Shown: positions 1-7,291, counted from the first letter of the stretch. The stretch is 13,144 nucleotides of DNA from Myxococcales bacterium (GCA_003159055.1 PMLH01000535.1:2448-15591), one strand, 5' to 3'. Notes: generated by a model from the letters alone, not told the origin. Program-made: numbers and translations.

Positions 1-1133
1 GCCAGGCGGCAGGCGCCGTGCAGGCCCGTCATCGAGGTCTCTCCTATCGCATACAGGTTGTGGACGTTGGTTCGTCCGTGGATATCCACCTGAATGCCCC
101 CACAGCTGTAGTGCGCCGCGGGCACGACGGGGATGGGCGTCGTGCGCATGTCGATGCCGAGCTCCAGACAGCGCCGGTGGATATTGGGGAAGCGCTCGAC
201 CAGGAAATCGCCCGGCAGGTGGCTCATGTCGAGCAGGATGTGATCGTCACCGGTGCGCTTCAGCTCTGCATCGATGGCGCGAGCGACGATGTCGCGTGAA
301 GCCAGATCCTTCATTTCGTGGTAACGGCCCATGAATGCGGTGCCGTCGCGAAGTCGAAGGATGCCGCCTTCTCCTCGGAGCGCCTCGCTGATCAAGAAGG
401 ACTTCGCGGCGGGGTGGTAGAGAATGGTGGGGTGGAATTGGAAGAATTCCATGTTGGCGACCCGCGCGCCGACCCGGTACGCCATCGCCACACCGTCGCC
501 GGTGGCGACGTCCGGGTTCGAGGTGTAAAGATAGACCTTTCCTGCGCCGCCAGACGCGAGAATCACCGCGCGCGCTGTGATGGTCTTCACTTCGCCGGTT
601 TTCTGGTCGAAGACGTAGGCACCAAAGACCGCGTTGGGGCCGCCGTACTTCGCCGTCGTGAGCAGGTCCACAGCCATGTGATTGGGCAGAAGCGTGATGC
701 TGTCGCTGTAGCCCCGAACGGTTTCCAGTAGGGCGCTGTGGATGGCCGCACCTGTCATGTCGCGGGCATGGACGATTCGTCGGGCAGAATGGCCGCCTTC
801 GCGCCCGAGGTTGAAATCGCCGTTTTTGTCACGGTCGAATGCGACGCCGATTTGGTTGGCGAGATAAAGGATGTGCTCGGGGCCCTGGCGAACGCACAGC
901 TCGACCGCCTCTCGGGAACACAGCCCGTCCCCCACGCGCAGGGTGTCGTCGACGTGCTGCTCGGCGGTGTCGTTGGCACCCAAAACTCCTGCCACGCCGC
1001 CCTGTGCGTGCTGGGTGTTGTTGTCGGTTAGCTCGCGTTTCGAGACTAGGATGACACGGCCGTGGGCGCACGCGCGTAGGGCAAAATACAGGCCCGCGAG
1101 GCCGGAGCCGATGACTAGATAGTCAGCTTCCAA
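1..1133 (-). CDS. nadB: L-aspartate oxidase (NadB), C-terminus cut by window edge
   Basis: FAD enzyme that oxidises L-aspartate to iminoaspartate, the first step of de novo NAD synthesis; the product is passed to NadA, which is not in this window. About 377 residues are visible of the usual 510-540. Seen: an N-terminal dinucleotide-binding motif GSGLAGLYFAL (residues 9-19), the family segment TQHAQGGVAGV (about 40-50), the HSARRIVHARDMTG motif (about 117-130), the RGEGG block, the SRDIVARAID block that carries the conserved arginine, and AAHYSCGGIQVD followed by YAIGE and TGLHGACRLA at the edge. The start is TTG at 1133: the same frame has a TAG stop at 1146-1148, only 12 bases upstream, and no ATG lies between, so TTG (or, less likely, ATT at 1145) is forced. 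It is divergent from the transglycosylase gene at 1200. The LhgO/succinate-dehydrogenase flavoprotein relatives lack this combination of motifs, so the assignment is firm. Confidence 0.96.
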   Translation of the reverse strand, partial: MEADYLVIGSGLAGLYFALRACAHGRVILVSKRELTDNNTQHAQGGVAGVLGANDTAEQHVDDTLRVGDGLCSREAVELCVRQGPEHILYLANQIGVAFDRDKNGDFNLGREGGHSARRIVHARDMTGAAIHSALLETVRGYSDSITLLPNHMAVDLLTTAKYGGPNAVFGAYVFDQKTGEVKTITARAVILASGGAGKVYLYTSNPDVATGDGVAMAYRVGARVANMEFFQFHPTILYHPAAKSFLISEALRGEGGILRLRDGTAFMGRYHEMKDLASRDIVARAIDAELKRTGDDHILLDMSHLPGDFLVERFPNIHRRCLELGIDMRTTPIPVVPAAHYSCGGIQVDIHGRTNVHNLYAIGETSMTGLHGACRL

Positions 1134-1199
1134 GATGGGTGCAATCTACCACTTCCTGGGGCGGTTGATCGTCAAGCGCGAACGCAGTTTGTCGAGGCT
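1134..1199. promoter_or_regulatory. Short divergent intergenic region, presumed shared promoter region
   Basis: This 66-bp gap separates the nadB start (leftward) from the transglycosylase start (rightward), so both promoters must lie here or inside the opposing gene. I could not pick out a convincing -35/-10 pair on either strand, nor an operator or riboswitch. The call rests only on gene orientation. Confidence 0.35.
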
Positions 1200-2093
1200 A
1201 TGTTACGATCTCCTCGTATGTCCTTGCGTTTCCTCGTGCCAGCCGCAGCGGTTCTGCTCGTCGCCCCGTCCGGGCACGCCAAGGTTTGGAAGCACACGCG
1301 ACTCGACGGTACGGTGGAATTCACCAGCGCGCCGCGGACACAGAAGGGCTGGGACCCCGTGGGTGGTTTCGAGCGCCCTCGGGCAGCGCGGGCGGCCCAG
1401 GAAACCATATCCATGCCGCGTAGGCGTGGGCCAAGCGTGGTTTGGACCCGCGAGCGAGACGACGGAACGGTCGAATTCACCAATCTGGAGCCCGTGGGCA
1501 AGCACTGGAAGGTTCTGTTTCGCATCGGCCCAGGCAAGGCATCCGCGCTGCGTGGTTCGTCGGATCTGGTCCCGGCCCGCGATTCGTCACTCGCGCGGTA
1601 TTCCCGGTACGACGATCACATTCGCGATCAGCAGGCCTACTACGGCATTCCGCAGGCCTTGATTCGCGCCGTCATCCGCACCGAATCCGACTTCGATCCG
1701 ATGGTGGTCTCCAGTGCGGGTGCGCAAGGGTTGATGCAACTGATGCCCGCCACCGCACGTGGCATGGGCGTGACCAACGTTTGGGATCCGCGCCAAAACA
1801 TCATGGGCGGCGCGCGTTACCTGCAGCTGCTTGCCAAGCGCTATTGCCGGACGCCAGCCATGGGCAACAGCGAAGGGAGGACGGCGAGCCTGATATGTTC
1901 CTTGGACGAGAAGATCAAGGTCCTGGCCGGCTACCACGCTGGGCCGGGCGCGGTGGACAAGTACGGCGGCATGCCGCCCTACGAAACGACGCGTAGCTAT
2001 GTCAACGCTGTACTCCAGCGGTTCGAGGAGTATAGAAAACGCGAGGCCGTGCTTTCGGACTGGTCCGAATCCGTGCCGCTTTCATCGAGGTGA
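1200..2093 (+). CDS. Secreted SLT-type lytic murein transglycosylase
   Basis: Predicted to cleave peptidoglycan glycan strands between MurNAc and GlcNAc, leaving 1,6-anhydro-MurNAc ends, in the periplasm. Residues 1-27 form a signal peptide with a hydrophobic core (LVPAAAVLLVAP) and likely cleavage after GHA. Two short similar units follow, KVWKHTRLDGTVEFTSAPR (about 28-46) and VVWTRERDDGTVEFTNLEP (about 80-98), resembling DUF4124-type beta units. The C-terminal half is the SLT (GH23-like) domain: catalytic Glu162 in IRTESDFDP, then AGAQGLMQLMPATA, WDPRQNIMGGARYL and AGYHAGPGAVDKYGG, with His where the family usually has Asn in YNAG. ATG at 1200 has GAGG only 2 bases away; ATG at 1218 gives a tighter 21-residue signal peptide but no Shine-Dalgarno, so the start is undecided. 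The stop overlaps or abuts the next gene, indicating an operon. Confidence 0.92.
   Translation: MLRSPRMSLRFLVPAAAVLLVAPSGHAKVWKHTRLDGTVEFTSAPRTQKGWDPVGGFERPRAARAAQETISMPRRRGPSVVWTRERDDGTVEFTNLEPVGKHWKVLFRIGPGKASALRGSSDLVPARDSSLARYSRYDDHIRDQQAYYGIPQALIRAVIRTESDFDPMVVSSAGAQGLMQLMPATARGMGVTNVWDPRQNIMGGARYLQLLAKRYCRTPAMGNSEGRTASLICSLDEKIKVLAGYHAGPGAVDKYGGMPPYETTRSYVNAVLQRFEEYRKREAVLSDWSESVPLSSR
2087..2093 (+). promoter_or_regulatory. Strong Shine-Dalgarno that sets the start of the TPR-AIM24 gene
   Basis: GAGGTGA at 2087-2093 is a near-perfect anti-16S complement and sits 5 bases before GTG at 2099. The other in-frame candidate, GTG at 2090, lies inside this motif and has no Shine-Dalgarno of its own. 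This favours 2099 as the true start and makes the motif coincide with the TGA stop (2091-2093) of the upstream gene, a layout that suits coupled translation. Confidence 0.6.
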
Positions 2094-2098
2094 GCCGC

Positions 2099-3445
2099 GT
2101 GGTCGAAACCGTCAGTAAAGAACCCCAGCAGCAACAAAGTCCGGCGCCGGATCCGGGCGTCGCTGCGACCGGCGCGCCGGAAGACGCGGCGCTGACGGGA
2201 CAGCTCCGGCGGAGCAGTGAGCTGATCGCCGCGCAGCGGCTGCCCGAGGCCGAAGCCCTGCTCGTCGCTGCAAAGCGAGGCTCGGCCCGCGACCTGCGAG
2301 TCCTGAAGCTCTTGGCGCTGGTGAGGTTCAAGCTCGGTCGGTTGGCGGAATCGCGGGACGTGTATCGCGAAGCTGCGGAGATTGCTCCCGACGATGCGAT
2401 GGTCAGGCTGAACCTTGGGCTCATCGCGCTGAAGCTGGAATCCTTTCCCGAGGCGGCCGAGGAATTGGAGGCGACTGTGCGGCTACAGCCTGACGACCGT
2501 CGAGCATGGAGTTACCTCGGTTACGCCTACGCCAAGAATGCGTCGCCCACCCAGGCTGCGACGGCATTTCGCCGCGCCGGTCAGCACGAGCTGGCGGCGG
2601 AAATGGAGCGGGCAGCGACGCCGCCTTCGCACGCTCCGGACAGCGCTGTGGTGGAAGGCTTGCCTTTGCCCGCGCGTGGTGAAGCGGGCGCGTCGGCCGC
2701 GTCGTCCGGGATGGTGACGCCGCGTCCAATGTTGCGCAGCGAGGATACGCCGGTCCCGTCCCTGCGCCCGGAGGCTCCCCTCGAGGAAGACAACCAGGTG
2801 TCGACGCTAGCAGACTTCACGACGGCGCGGCTTCTGTCATGGGCTGCGTCGAAGGCGCCGCTCGAAGACCTGGGCCGCGGTGTTCTGCGGTTCGTTGCAG
2901 GTGCCGAAACCCACGTGCGCGAATCGGCGCTGTTGGTTGCCGTCGGTGCTGACGGCCTTGCCCTGGCCCGGCGGAGGATTCGTGGACATCTGTCAAACCA
3001 GACGCTGACCCACGCGAGCGATCGTTTTCTTCGCGTCGAGGGAAGCGCGGAATTGTTGCTCGCGTCGCCCGACAAGGAACGCCACCTGGTCGCGTTGTCT
3101 CTCGATTGCGACGTGCTCTTCCTGGAAGAATCGCGGGTGGTTGCCTGGGGCGACGAGATGGTGTGGGAGTCAGGGAGCGTTCCCGGCAACGGAACCCCGC
3201 TTTTGCAATTTCGTGGCACAGGCCGGGTTGTCATCCTGGCGGGCGAGGGCGAACTGGTCGCAGTGCGAATCGCCGAGGGCGACCGGATGGCGGTACCGAG
3301 CACGCGTCTGGCAGGTTGGCTAGGCCGGGTGGTTGTGCAGGCCCGGCCGGGCCTTGCCGGCGACGCTGACGCCGCCGACCTTCACCACGTCACTTGCGAA
3401 GGCGAGGGCGTCTTACTGATCTCGAAACATGGCGAATCTAGGTAG
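2099..3445 (+). CDS. TPR protein with C-terminal AIM24-like domain
   Basis: About 448 residues, no signal peptide or membrane segment seen, so probably cytoplasmic or peripheral. After a Gln/Pro-rich leader, residues about 35-170 form around four tetratricopeptide-type helix pairs (for example GRLAESRDVYREAAEIAPDD and WSYLGYAYAKNASPTQAATAF), a protein-binding scaffold. A low-complexity Ala/Pro-rich linker (about 170-235) leads to a beta-rich C-terminal domain (about 240-440) with the look of the AIM24 family: HLVALSLDCDVLFLEESRVV, a tryptophan-bearing MVWESG strand, and LLQFRGTGRVVILAGEGELV. AIM24 is a mitochondrial inner-membrane organiser in yeast; bacterial members have no settled biochemical role, so I give no function. 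The gene sits between the transglycosylase and pgsA, overlaps pgsA by 17 bp, and is likely co-transcribed with both. An alternative start is GTG at 2090. TPR part sure, AIM24 part likely. Confidence 0.85.
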   Translation: MVETVSKEPQQQQSPAPDPGVAATGAPEDAALTGQLRRSSELIAAQRLPEAEALLVAAKRGSARDLRVLKLLALVRFKLGRLAESRDVYREAAEIAPDDAMVRLNLGLIALKLESFPEAAEELEATVRLQPDDRRAWSYLGYAYAKNASPTQAATAFRRAGQHELAAEMERAATPPSHAPDSAVVEGLPLPARGEAGASAASSGMVTPRPMLRSEDTPVPSLRPEAPLEEDNQVSTLADFTTARLLSWAASKAPLEDLGRGVLRFVAGAETHVRESALLVAVGADGLALARRRIRGHLSNQTLTHASDRFLRVEGSAELLLASPDKERHLVALSLDCDVLFLEESRVVAWGDEMVWESGSVPGNGTPLLQFRGTGRVVILAGEGELVAVRIAEGDRMAVPSTRLAGWLGRVVVQARPGLAGDADAADLHHVTCEGEGVLLISKHGESR

Positions 3446-4034
3446 CGAGCTCACCAATCTTCCCAACTTGGTCACCATGGGCCGAGTGCTGATCGTGCCG
3501 GCGGTTCTCTACTGCATGGACAACTACAGTCCGGTACGCAGCCTAATCGCCGCGCTCTTGTACCTGATTGCGTCGGTCGGCGATGGTGTCGATGGGTACT
3601 TGGCGCGCAGTCGTGGACAGGTCAGCGTTCTCGGCAAGTTCCTCGACCCGGTCGCCGACAAGCTGATGGTCACGGCGGTCCTGGTATTCATGGTTGCGCT
3701 GGGGCGCGTTCCGGCCTGGCTGGTGGTGGTTCTCGTCGCGCGCGACCTAGCCATCACCGGGCTGCGCAGCATTGCATCCAGCGAGGGCATCGTGATCGCG
3801 GCCAGCCGTGGCGGCAAGATGAAGACCGCGCTGCAGCTGGCGGCGCTGACCATGCTGCTGCTCCACTTTCGCTATCCACTCTTGGGGCTCGGCATCAACA
3901 TCGACTACAACACCGCGGGCCTGGTGGTTCTTTACATTTCGCTCGGTTTCTCGCTGATCTCCGGCCTCGACTACGTGCTTGGTTTTTTTCGCAGCATCGG
4001 TGAGGCCCGGCGCGAAGGACCGCCAAGCGCTTGA
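3429..4034 (+). CDS. pgsA: CDP-diacylglycerol--glycerol-3-phosphate 3-phosphatidyltransferase (PgsA)
   Basis: Integral membrane enzyme that joins CDP-diacylglycerol and glycerol 3-phosphate to phosphatidylglycerophosphate, the committed step to phosphatidylglycerol and cardiolipin. The 201 residues match the family's usual 180-200. The CDP-alcohol phosphotransferase signature DGx2ARx8Gx3Dx3D is perfect: it starts at Asp55-Gly56 and runs through Ala59-Arg60, Gly69, Asp73 and Asp77, with the extra metal ligand Asp52 before it. The N-terminal NLPNLVTMGRVLIVP is the typical PgsA opening, and several hydrophobic helices follow (about residues 36-50, 79-105, 135-150, 160-185). The ATG lies 17 bases inside the preceding TPR-AIM24 gene; no clear Shine-Dalgarno is seen, which suits translational coupling. 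The gene is last in its operon and converges on the cysQ-like gene. Phosphatidylserine or cardiolipin synthases of the same fold are possible but fit the opening motif less well. Confidence 0.93.
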   Translation: MANLGSELTNLPNLVTMGRVLIVPAVLYCMDNYSPVRSLIAALLYLIASVGDGVDGYLARSRGQVSVLGKFLDPVADKLMVTAVLVFMVALGRVPAWLVVVLVARDLAITGLRSIASSEGIVIAASRGGKMKTALQLAALTMLLLHFRYPLLGLGINIDYNTAGLVVLYISLGFSLISGLDYVLGFFRSIGEARREGPPSA

Positions 4035-4035
4035 C

Positions 4036-4053
4036 CGTCCGCGGACGAGCTCG
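4036..4053. repeat. Two adjoining perfect palindromes between convergent genes
   Basis: In the 46-bp gap between the pgsA stop and the cysQ-like stop, CGTCCGCGGACG (4036-4047) is a perfect 12-bp palindrome and CGAGCTCG (4046-4053) a perfect 8-bp palindrome sharing two bases with it. Neither has a loop or T-run, so they are not standard intrinsic terminators. They could help end transcription from both sides or be chance in GC-rich DNA. Confidence 0.3.
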
Positions 4054-4080
4054 CCGAAACTGGGCACAAGGCCGAGGCAT

Positions 4081-4929
4081 TCAGCCGCGTGTTTGGTTCA
4101 CGCTGATTTCGGTGCGCAGGCGGGCGATGGCGTCGAGCGCTTGCTGGTGGACGCGTCCGTTCGATGCCACCATCCCGCGCGGGTTTTGCAGCCCGGATTC
4201 CGTGTACGCGAGGGGCGCGCCGTCGCTGTCGGTGACCTTCCCGCCGGCCGCTGTGAGAATCGCCTCGGGCGCGCAGCTATCCCAGATCTTGGTCTGGCTG
4301 CCCGGATACACGTAGAGATCCCGCGAGCCTTCTGCGACCAAGGCGACCTTTAGCCCAACGCTACCGAGGGCGAGCTCGTCGGTGATTCCGAGCGAGGTGC
4401 GGAAGCGTTGGTAGTATTCGGATCGGTGGGACTTCGAGGAGACCAAACGAATCGCGTGCGGTAGGGCGATTGTCGAAACCGCAAGCGGCTGTCTTGCGTC
4501 GCCGGGCACCTCTTTCCACCCTCCCGCGCCAGCAGCGCCGAGCCAGAGCAAGCCGGTCTGCGGCTGCGCAACCGCGCCCACCGCTGGTCGTCCCTCGACG
4601 CACAAACCGAGCATGACCACGTAGCCCGGCTCGCCACTGAGGAAGTCGCGGGTGCCGTCGATCGGGTCGATCATCCAGACTCGGGAACTGCGAAAGCGAG
4701 AGCCATCGTCGGGCAACTCCTCTGAAAGAATGGCGTCGTCCGGAAAGGCCTGGCGCAGGCGCCTGACGATAAGCTCGCTCGATTCTAGATCGGCTTTCGA
4801 AACGGGCTCGCCACCGGCCTTGTGTTGTACCTCGAGTGGGCGGCCGCGAAAGCTTGCCACCAGGGCGGCGGCCTCCAGAGCAATCGTTCGTGCGACTTCG
4901 ATCTCGCGAGAAAAATCAGGTTGCTGCAT
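4081..4929 (-). CDS. cysQ: CysQ / inositol-monophosphatase-family phosphatase
   Basis: Soluble metal-dependent phosphatase of 282 residues. The family motifs are all present: Glu70-Glu71 in LSEE, the metal motif DPIDGT (Asp88, Asp91, Gly92, Thr93), and the second metal motif WDSCAPEAIL with Asp217. GDRxEF-type spacing after DPIDGT (TRDF at 93-96) and the SKSH segment (165-168) point to the 3'(2'),5'-bisphosphate nucleotidase (CysQ) branch, which removes PAP formed in sulfate assimilation, rather than to inositol monophosphatase proper. The exact substrate cannot be settled from motifs alone. It lies 43 bp downstream of the MFS transporter gene on the same strand and is probably co-transcribed. 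ATG at 4929 is preceded by GAGGG almost touching it, an unusually short spacing. No other sulfate-assimilation gene is visible nearby. Confidence 0.87.
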   Translation of the reverse strand: MQQPDFSREIEVARTIALEAAALVASFRGRPLEVQHKAGGEPVSKADLESSELIVRRLRQAFPDDAILSEELPDDGSRFRSSRVWMIDPIDGTRDFLSGEPGYVVMLGLCVEGRPAVGAVAQPQTGLLWLGAAGAGGWKEVPGDARQPLAVSTIALPHAIRLVSSKSHRSEYYQRFRTSLGITDELALGSVGLKVALVAEGSRDLYVYPGSQTKIWDSCAPEAILTAAGGKVTDSDGAPLAYTESGLQNPRGMVASNGRVHQQALDAIARLRTEISVNQTRG

Positions 4930-4972
4930 CCCTCGCTAACCATAGCAGGACGGCCGGGCGATGGCGGCTCGA

Positions 4973-6235
4973 TTACGATCCCGCGTTGGCTGCGTCGAGA
5001 TCGTTCGCGAAAAGGTGGCGCCCGGCGAGCAGCAACACACCGGACATCCCGACCAACAGGCCAGTCACGAGAACCGGGACACGCAGACCGATTGCGTCAG
5101 ATGCCGCGCCAATCAGAAACGGCGAGCATGCGTCGCCAAACACGTGAATGGTGGTGGTGTGGAGACCGACACCACGAGCGCGGGCCTGACCGGGCAGCAC
5201 GTTGACCATGGCCGCATTGAGCGGACCGTAGTTGAGGAACAGAAAGAACAGCGTCGCGCCCATCGCCGGCCAATAGAGCCAGGGGTTGGCGGATGTCACC
5301 GCCAAGACCGAGAACGGCAGCGAGGCGAGCAGCGTGACGCCCGAGAACGTGAAGTGGGCGCCGCGATACTTGGCCGCGAGGCGGTCGCCCAGCACCCCTC
5401 CGAGCAGAGTTCCGACGAACCCGGCCGCCAGCAGAAGCGCTCCAAACAGGGTTCCCGCTTGGGCCACGCCGAGGTGGCGTTCGCGCACGTAGTAGGTCGG
5501 CATCCACGCTCCGAGGCCGCCCATGGTGAAGGTGTAGATGGTCTGCGCGGCCATGTTGACGAAGTAGCTTGGGCGCTGGCGAAGGGTGTGCAGGAAGGCG
5601 CCCAGAGGCATGCGTTCAAGGTCCGGGCGTACATCCAAGCGACCGCGCGTCGGTTCGCGCAGGACCAGTAGCGTGCACGCGAGCAGCACGCCCGGGCCGC
5701 CGGCCAGAAAAAATGCCGGTCGCCATCCGTAGTGCGCGCCAATCTGGCCACCGAGGACATAGCCGATGGCGATACCCAAAGGCATGGCCGAGTAGAAAAT
5801 CGAGAGTGCGCGGCTGCGCTGGTCGGCAGGGTAGTGGTCGGAGAGAATCGACGGCGTGATGACCGTGTAGCTGGCCTCGCCGATGCCGACCATCGCGCGC
5901 GCTGCCAGCAACAGGACGAACGTGGTCGCGAAACCCGAGGCCACCGTGGCCAGGCTCCACAGTGCCACGCCGAGGGCCGCCATGCGGAGGCGGGCGTAGC
6001 GGTCACCAAGCCAGCCCGCCCACGGGCAGGCCACGGCGTAGACCAGGATGAACGCCGACTGGAGCGAGCCGGCCTGCCGGTCGGAAAGGCCGAGGCTGAC
6101 GATGATGAGCGGCAGAAGCGGTGCGACCAGAAAGCGGTCGAGATAGTTGAGGGCGTTGAGACCGGTCAGGACCGCGAGCGTGGCCGCGGGCCGGGCCGCA
6201 GGTGTGTCGGATTTTGCTGGGATCACGGCCGCCAT
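4973..6235 (-). CDS. Spinster-type MFS transporter
   Basis: Twelve-helix inner-membrane transporter of about 420 residues. The first helix carries LNALNYLDRFLVAPLLPLI, typical of the Spinster-like branch. The loop between helices 2 and 3 has GWLGDRYARLRM, the MFS motif A. Helix 4 has ARAMVGIGEASY, and the stretch PADQRSRALSIFYSAMPLG is the matching branch signature. A central loop near PTRGRLDVRPDLERM divides the two six-helix halves. Spinster homologues move sphingoid lipids or lysophospholipids in animals; bacterial members mostly have no known substrate, so none is given here. Two starts are possible: ATG at 6235 (chosen; leaves about 15 residues before helix 1) and GTG at 6271, which would come within 3 bp of the divergent start at 6275. 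Neither has a clear Shine-Dalgarno. The cysQ-like gene follows it. Confidence 0.88.
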   Translation of the reverse strand: MAAVIPAKSDTPAARPAATLAVLTGLNALNYLDRFLVAPLLPLIIVSLGLSDRQAGSLQSAFILVYAVACPWAGWLGDRYARLRMAALGVALWSLATVASGFATTFVLLLAARAMVGIGEASYTVITPSILSDHYPADQRSRALSIFYSAMPLGIAIGYVLGGQIGAHYGWRPAFFLAGGPGVLLACTLLVLREPTRGRLDVRPDLERMPLGAFLHTLRQRPSYFVNMAAQTIYTFTMGGLGAWMPTYYVRERHLGVAQAGTLFGALLLAAGFVGTLLGGVLGDRLAAKYRGAHFTFSGVTLLASLPFSVLAVTSANPWLYWPAMGATLFFLFLNYGPLNAAMVNVLPGQARARGVGLHTTTIHVFGDACSPFLIGAASDAIGLRVPVLVTGLLVGMSGVLLLAGRHLFANDLDAANAGS

Positions 6236-6274
6236 GGGTACCACGAGGACGAAGGTCGCGGTAGAGTGCACCGC

Positions 6275-6736
6275 ATGAGCACACTGAAAGACATACTCTC
6301 ACGCCCTGGTAGTCGTCCCCAAGTCGTTCGCGACTGCGAGCAGATCATCGAAGAAGAAGTTGCCTCGAAGGGCTTTGCCGGAATTCCGATTAAGGCCGCC
6401 TACGCGGTCGTAAAAGCCATCAAGCCCGGGTTCATTCCCGAGGTCATCGAGGGACTGCTCGACGATTTTGCCGATCGCCTCGATCCGCTGTACCAAGCCG
6501 CCAAAGCGAAGAACGAGCCGATCGCTGCCTATTTCGGCGCTCGCGCGGGTGAGGCGGCCGAGGCCTTACTGGGCATCACCGACCTGCGCGCTCAGCGTGC
6601 AAAGAATCAGGTGGTCAAGACCGCCTACCAAAAGATGCGGCCGATGGCGAAGAAGCACACCGAGGCTGCCATTCCGCGCGTCAGCAAGATGATCGCGAAG
6701 CACGACGCTGCCGCCGCTGCGACCCCCGCCTCCTAG
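6275..6736 (+). CDS. Small soluble protein of uncharacterised family
   Basis: A 153-residue protein I cannot assign a function. It is helical and charged throughout, with no signal peptide and no membrane helix. Features: an opening MSTLKDILSRPGSRPQVVRDC, a central KAAYAVVKAIKPGFIPEVIE with LLDDFADRLDPLY after it, an Ala-rich helical part, and a basic C-terminal end with a low-complexity AAAAATPAS tail. The pattern recalls a roughly 150-residue actinobacterial/myxobacterial family (possibly the one catalogued as DUF6918), but this is from memory and weak. ATG at 6275 is chosen because GTAGAG (6261-6266) sits 8 bases upstream and because the frame further upstream is just the antisense of the transporter gene. 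It is divergent from that transporter and convergent with the FHA gene, whose stop is 24 bp away. Probably a single-gene unit. Confidence 0.8.
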   Translation: MSTLKDILSRPGSRPQVVRDCEQIIEEEVASKGFAGIPIKAAYAVVKAIKPGFIPEVIEGLLDDFADRLDPLYQAAKAKNEPIAAYFGARAGEAAEALLGITDLRAQRAKNQVVKTAYQKMRPMAKKHTEAAIPRVSKMIAKHDAAAAATPAS

Positions 6737-6755
6737 CCGCTGCCGCCGCTGCGAC
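6706..6755 (+). repeat. 18-bp direct repeat spanning a stop codon
   Basis: CGCTGCCGCCGCTGCGAC occurs at 6706-6723 and again at 6738-6755, a 32-bp offset, with both copies identical. The first copy encodes the Ala-rich tail of the small protein and the second starts just after its TAG stop (6734-6736). It looks like a short local duplication, possibly replication slippage in GCC-rich sequence. Confidence 0.75.
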
Positions 6756-6760
6756 ATCCG

Positions 6761-7282
6761 CTAGCCTTTTCCGAGCTCCGGCGGCGGGGCTACGCCTCGC
6801 ACGTGTTGGGCGAAATGCTGGGGCGGCAGAAACAGCAGCATCAGCCGTCCCAAGGTCAGAATCTCGCCGCCCTGGAGATGGCAGGGCGTCATTTTTCCGA
6901 TGTCCTTTTCGTTCACAAGCGTGCCGTTGGCCGATCCCCAATCGGTGATGCGATAGCCTCCGTCGACCACGGCGATGAAGCAGTGCTTGCGGGAGACCGA
7001 GTATTCGGGAATGACCACGTCGTTCTCCGACGTGCGGCCGATCGTGATGGGGCCCTTGGGGGAATAGCGGGCTTTCACCAACGGGAAGACGCGACCCGAG
7101 ATCCGCCCACGCTCGAGCACGCTATCGGTGATTCTGATGATGGTGGTGCCAGAGGTGCTGCTTTGGTCGAGGTCCCCGGCCATTCCGAGGGCAACCAGGA
7201 AAGGCCATGGATTGAGGCGCCTGAACGACTCCATGCCGACATCGCGGAATTGCTCGGCGAATTGCTCCAGATAGGAAAACAC
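6761..7282 (-). CDS. FHA-domain protein
   Basis: A 173-residue protein with one forkhead-associated domain, a module that binds phosphothreonine peptides. The FHA core is complete: Gly82-Arg83 in ITIGRTSEND, SVSRKH with Ser97, Arg98 and His100, then DWGSANGTLVN with Asn119-Gly120-Thr121. These are the phosphopeptide-contact and fold positions, so binding is likely kept. The N-terminal 75 residues hold an amphipathic stretch and a WPFLVALGMAG segment too short and interrupted for a confident membrane helix. Start is GTG at 7282, supported by GAGGG (7287-7291) at good spacing; an ATG at residue 17 has no such site. It follows the HDOD gene by 48 bp on the same strand and is probably last in that operon. 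No Ser/Thr kinase gene is visible here, so its phosphorylated partner would be elsewhere. Confidence 0.92.
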   Translation of the reverse strand: MFSYLEQFAEQFRDVGMESFRRLNPWPFLVALGMAGDLDQSSTSGTTIIRITDSVLERGRISGRVFPLVKARYSPKGPITIGRTSENDVVIPEYSVSRKHCFIAVVDGGYRITDWGSANGTLVNEKDIGKMTPCHLQGGEILTLGRLMLLFLPPQHFAQHVRGVAPPPELGKG

Positions 7283-7286
7283 GTGA

Positions 7287-7291
7287 CCCTC
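7287..7291 (-). promoter_or_regulatory. Shine-Dalgarno deciding a GTG start for the FHA gene
   Basis: On the minus strand GAGGG lies 4 bases before the GTG at 7282. It is the only good ribosome site in the region and selects this GTG over later in-frame ATG codons. Confidence 0.6.

Noticed and set aside
318..1031. Plus-strand open frames inside the nadB region
   Set aside because: The minus strand carries an uninterrupted NadB reading with family motifs across the whole stretch; the plus-strand frames are shadows.
5732..6274. Upstream extension of the small protein at 6275-6736 to 334 residues
   Set aside because: The added part is antisense to the Spinster transporter and has Arg/Gly/Asp-rich shadow composition; the ribosome site lies before ATG 6275.
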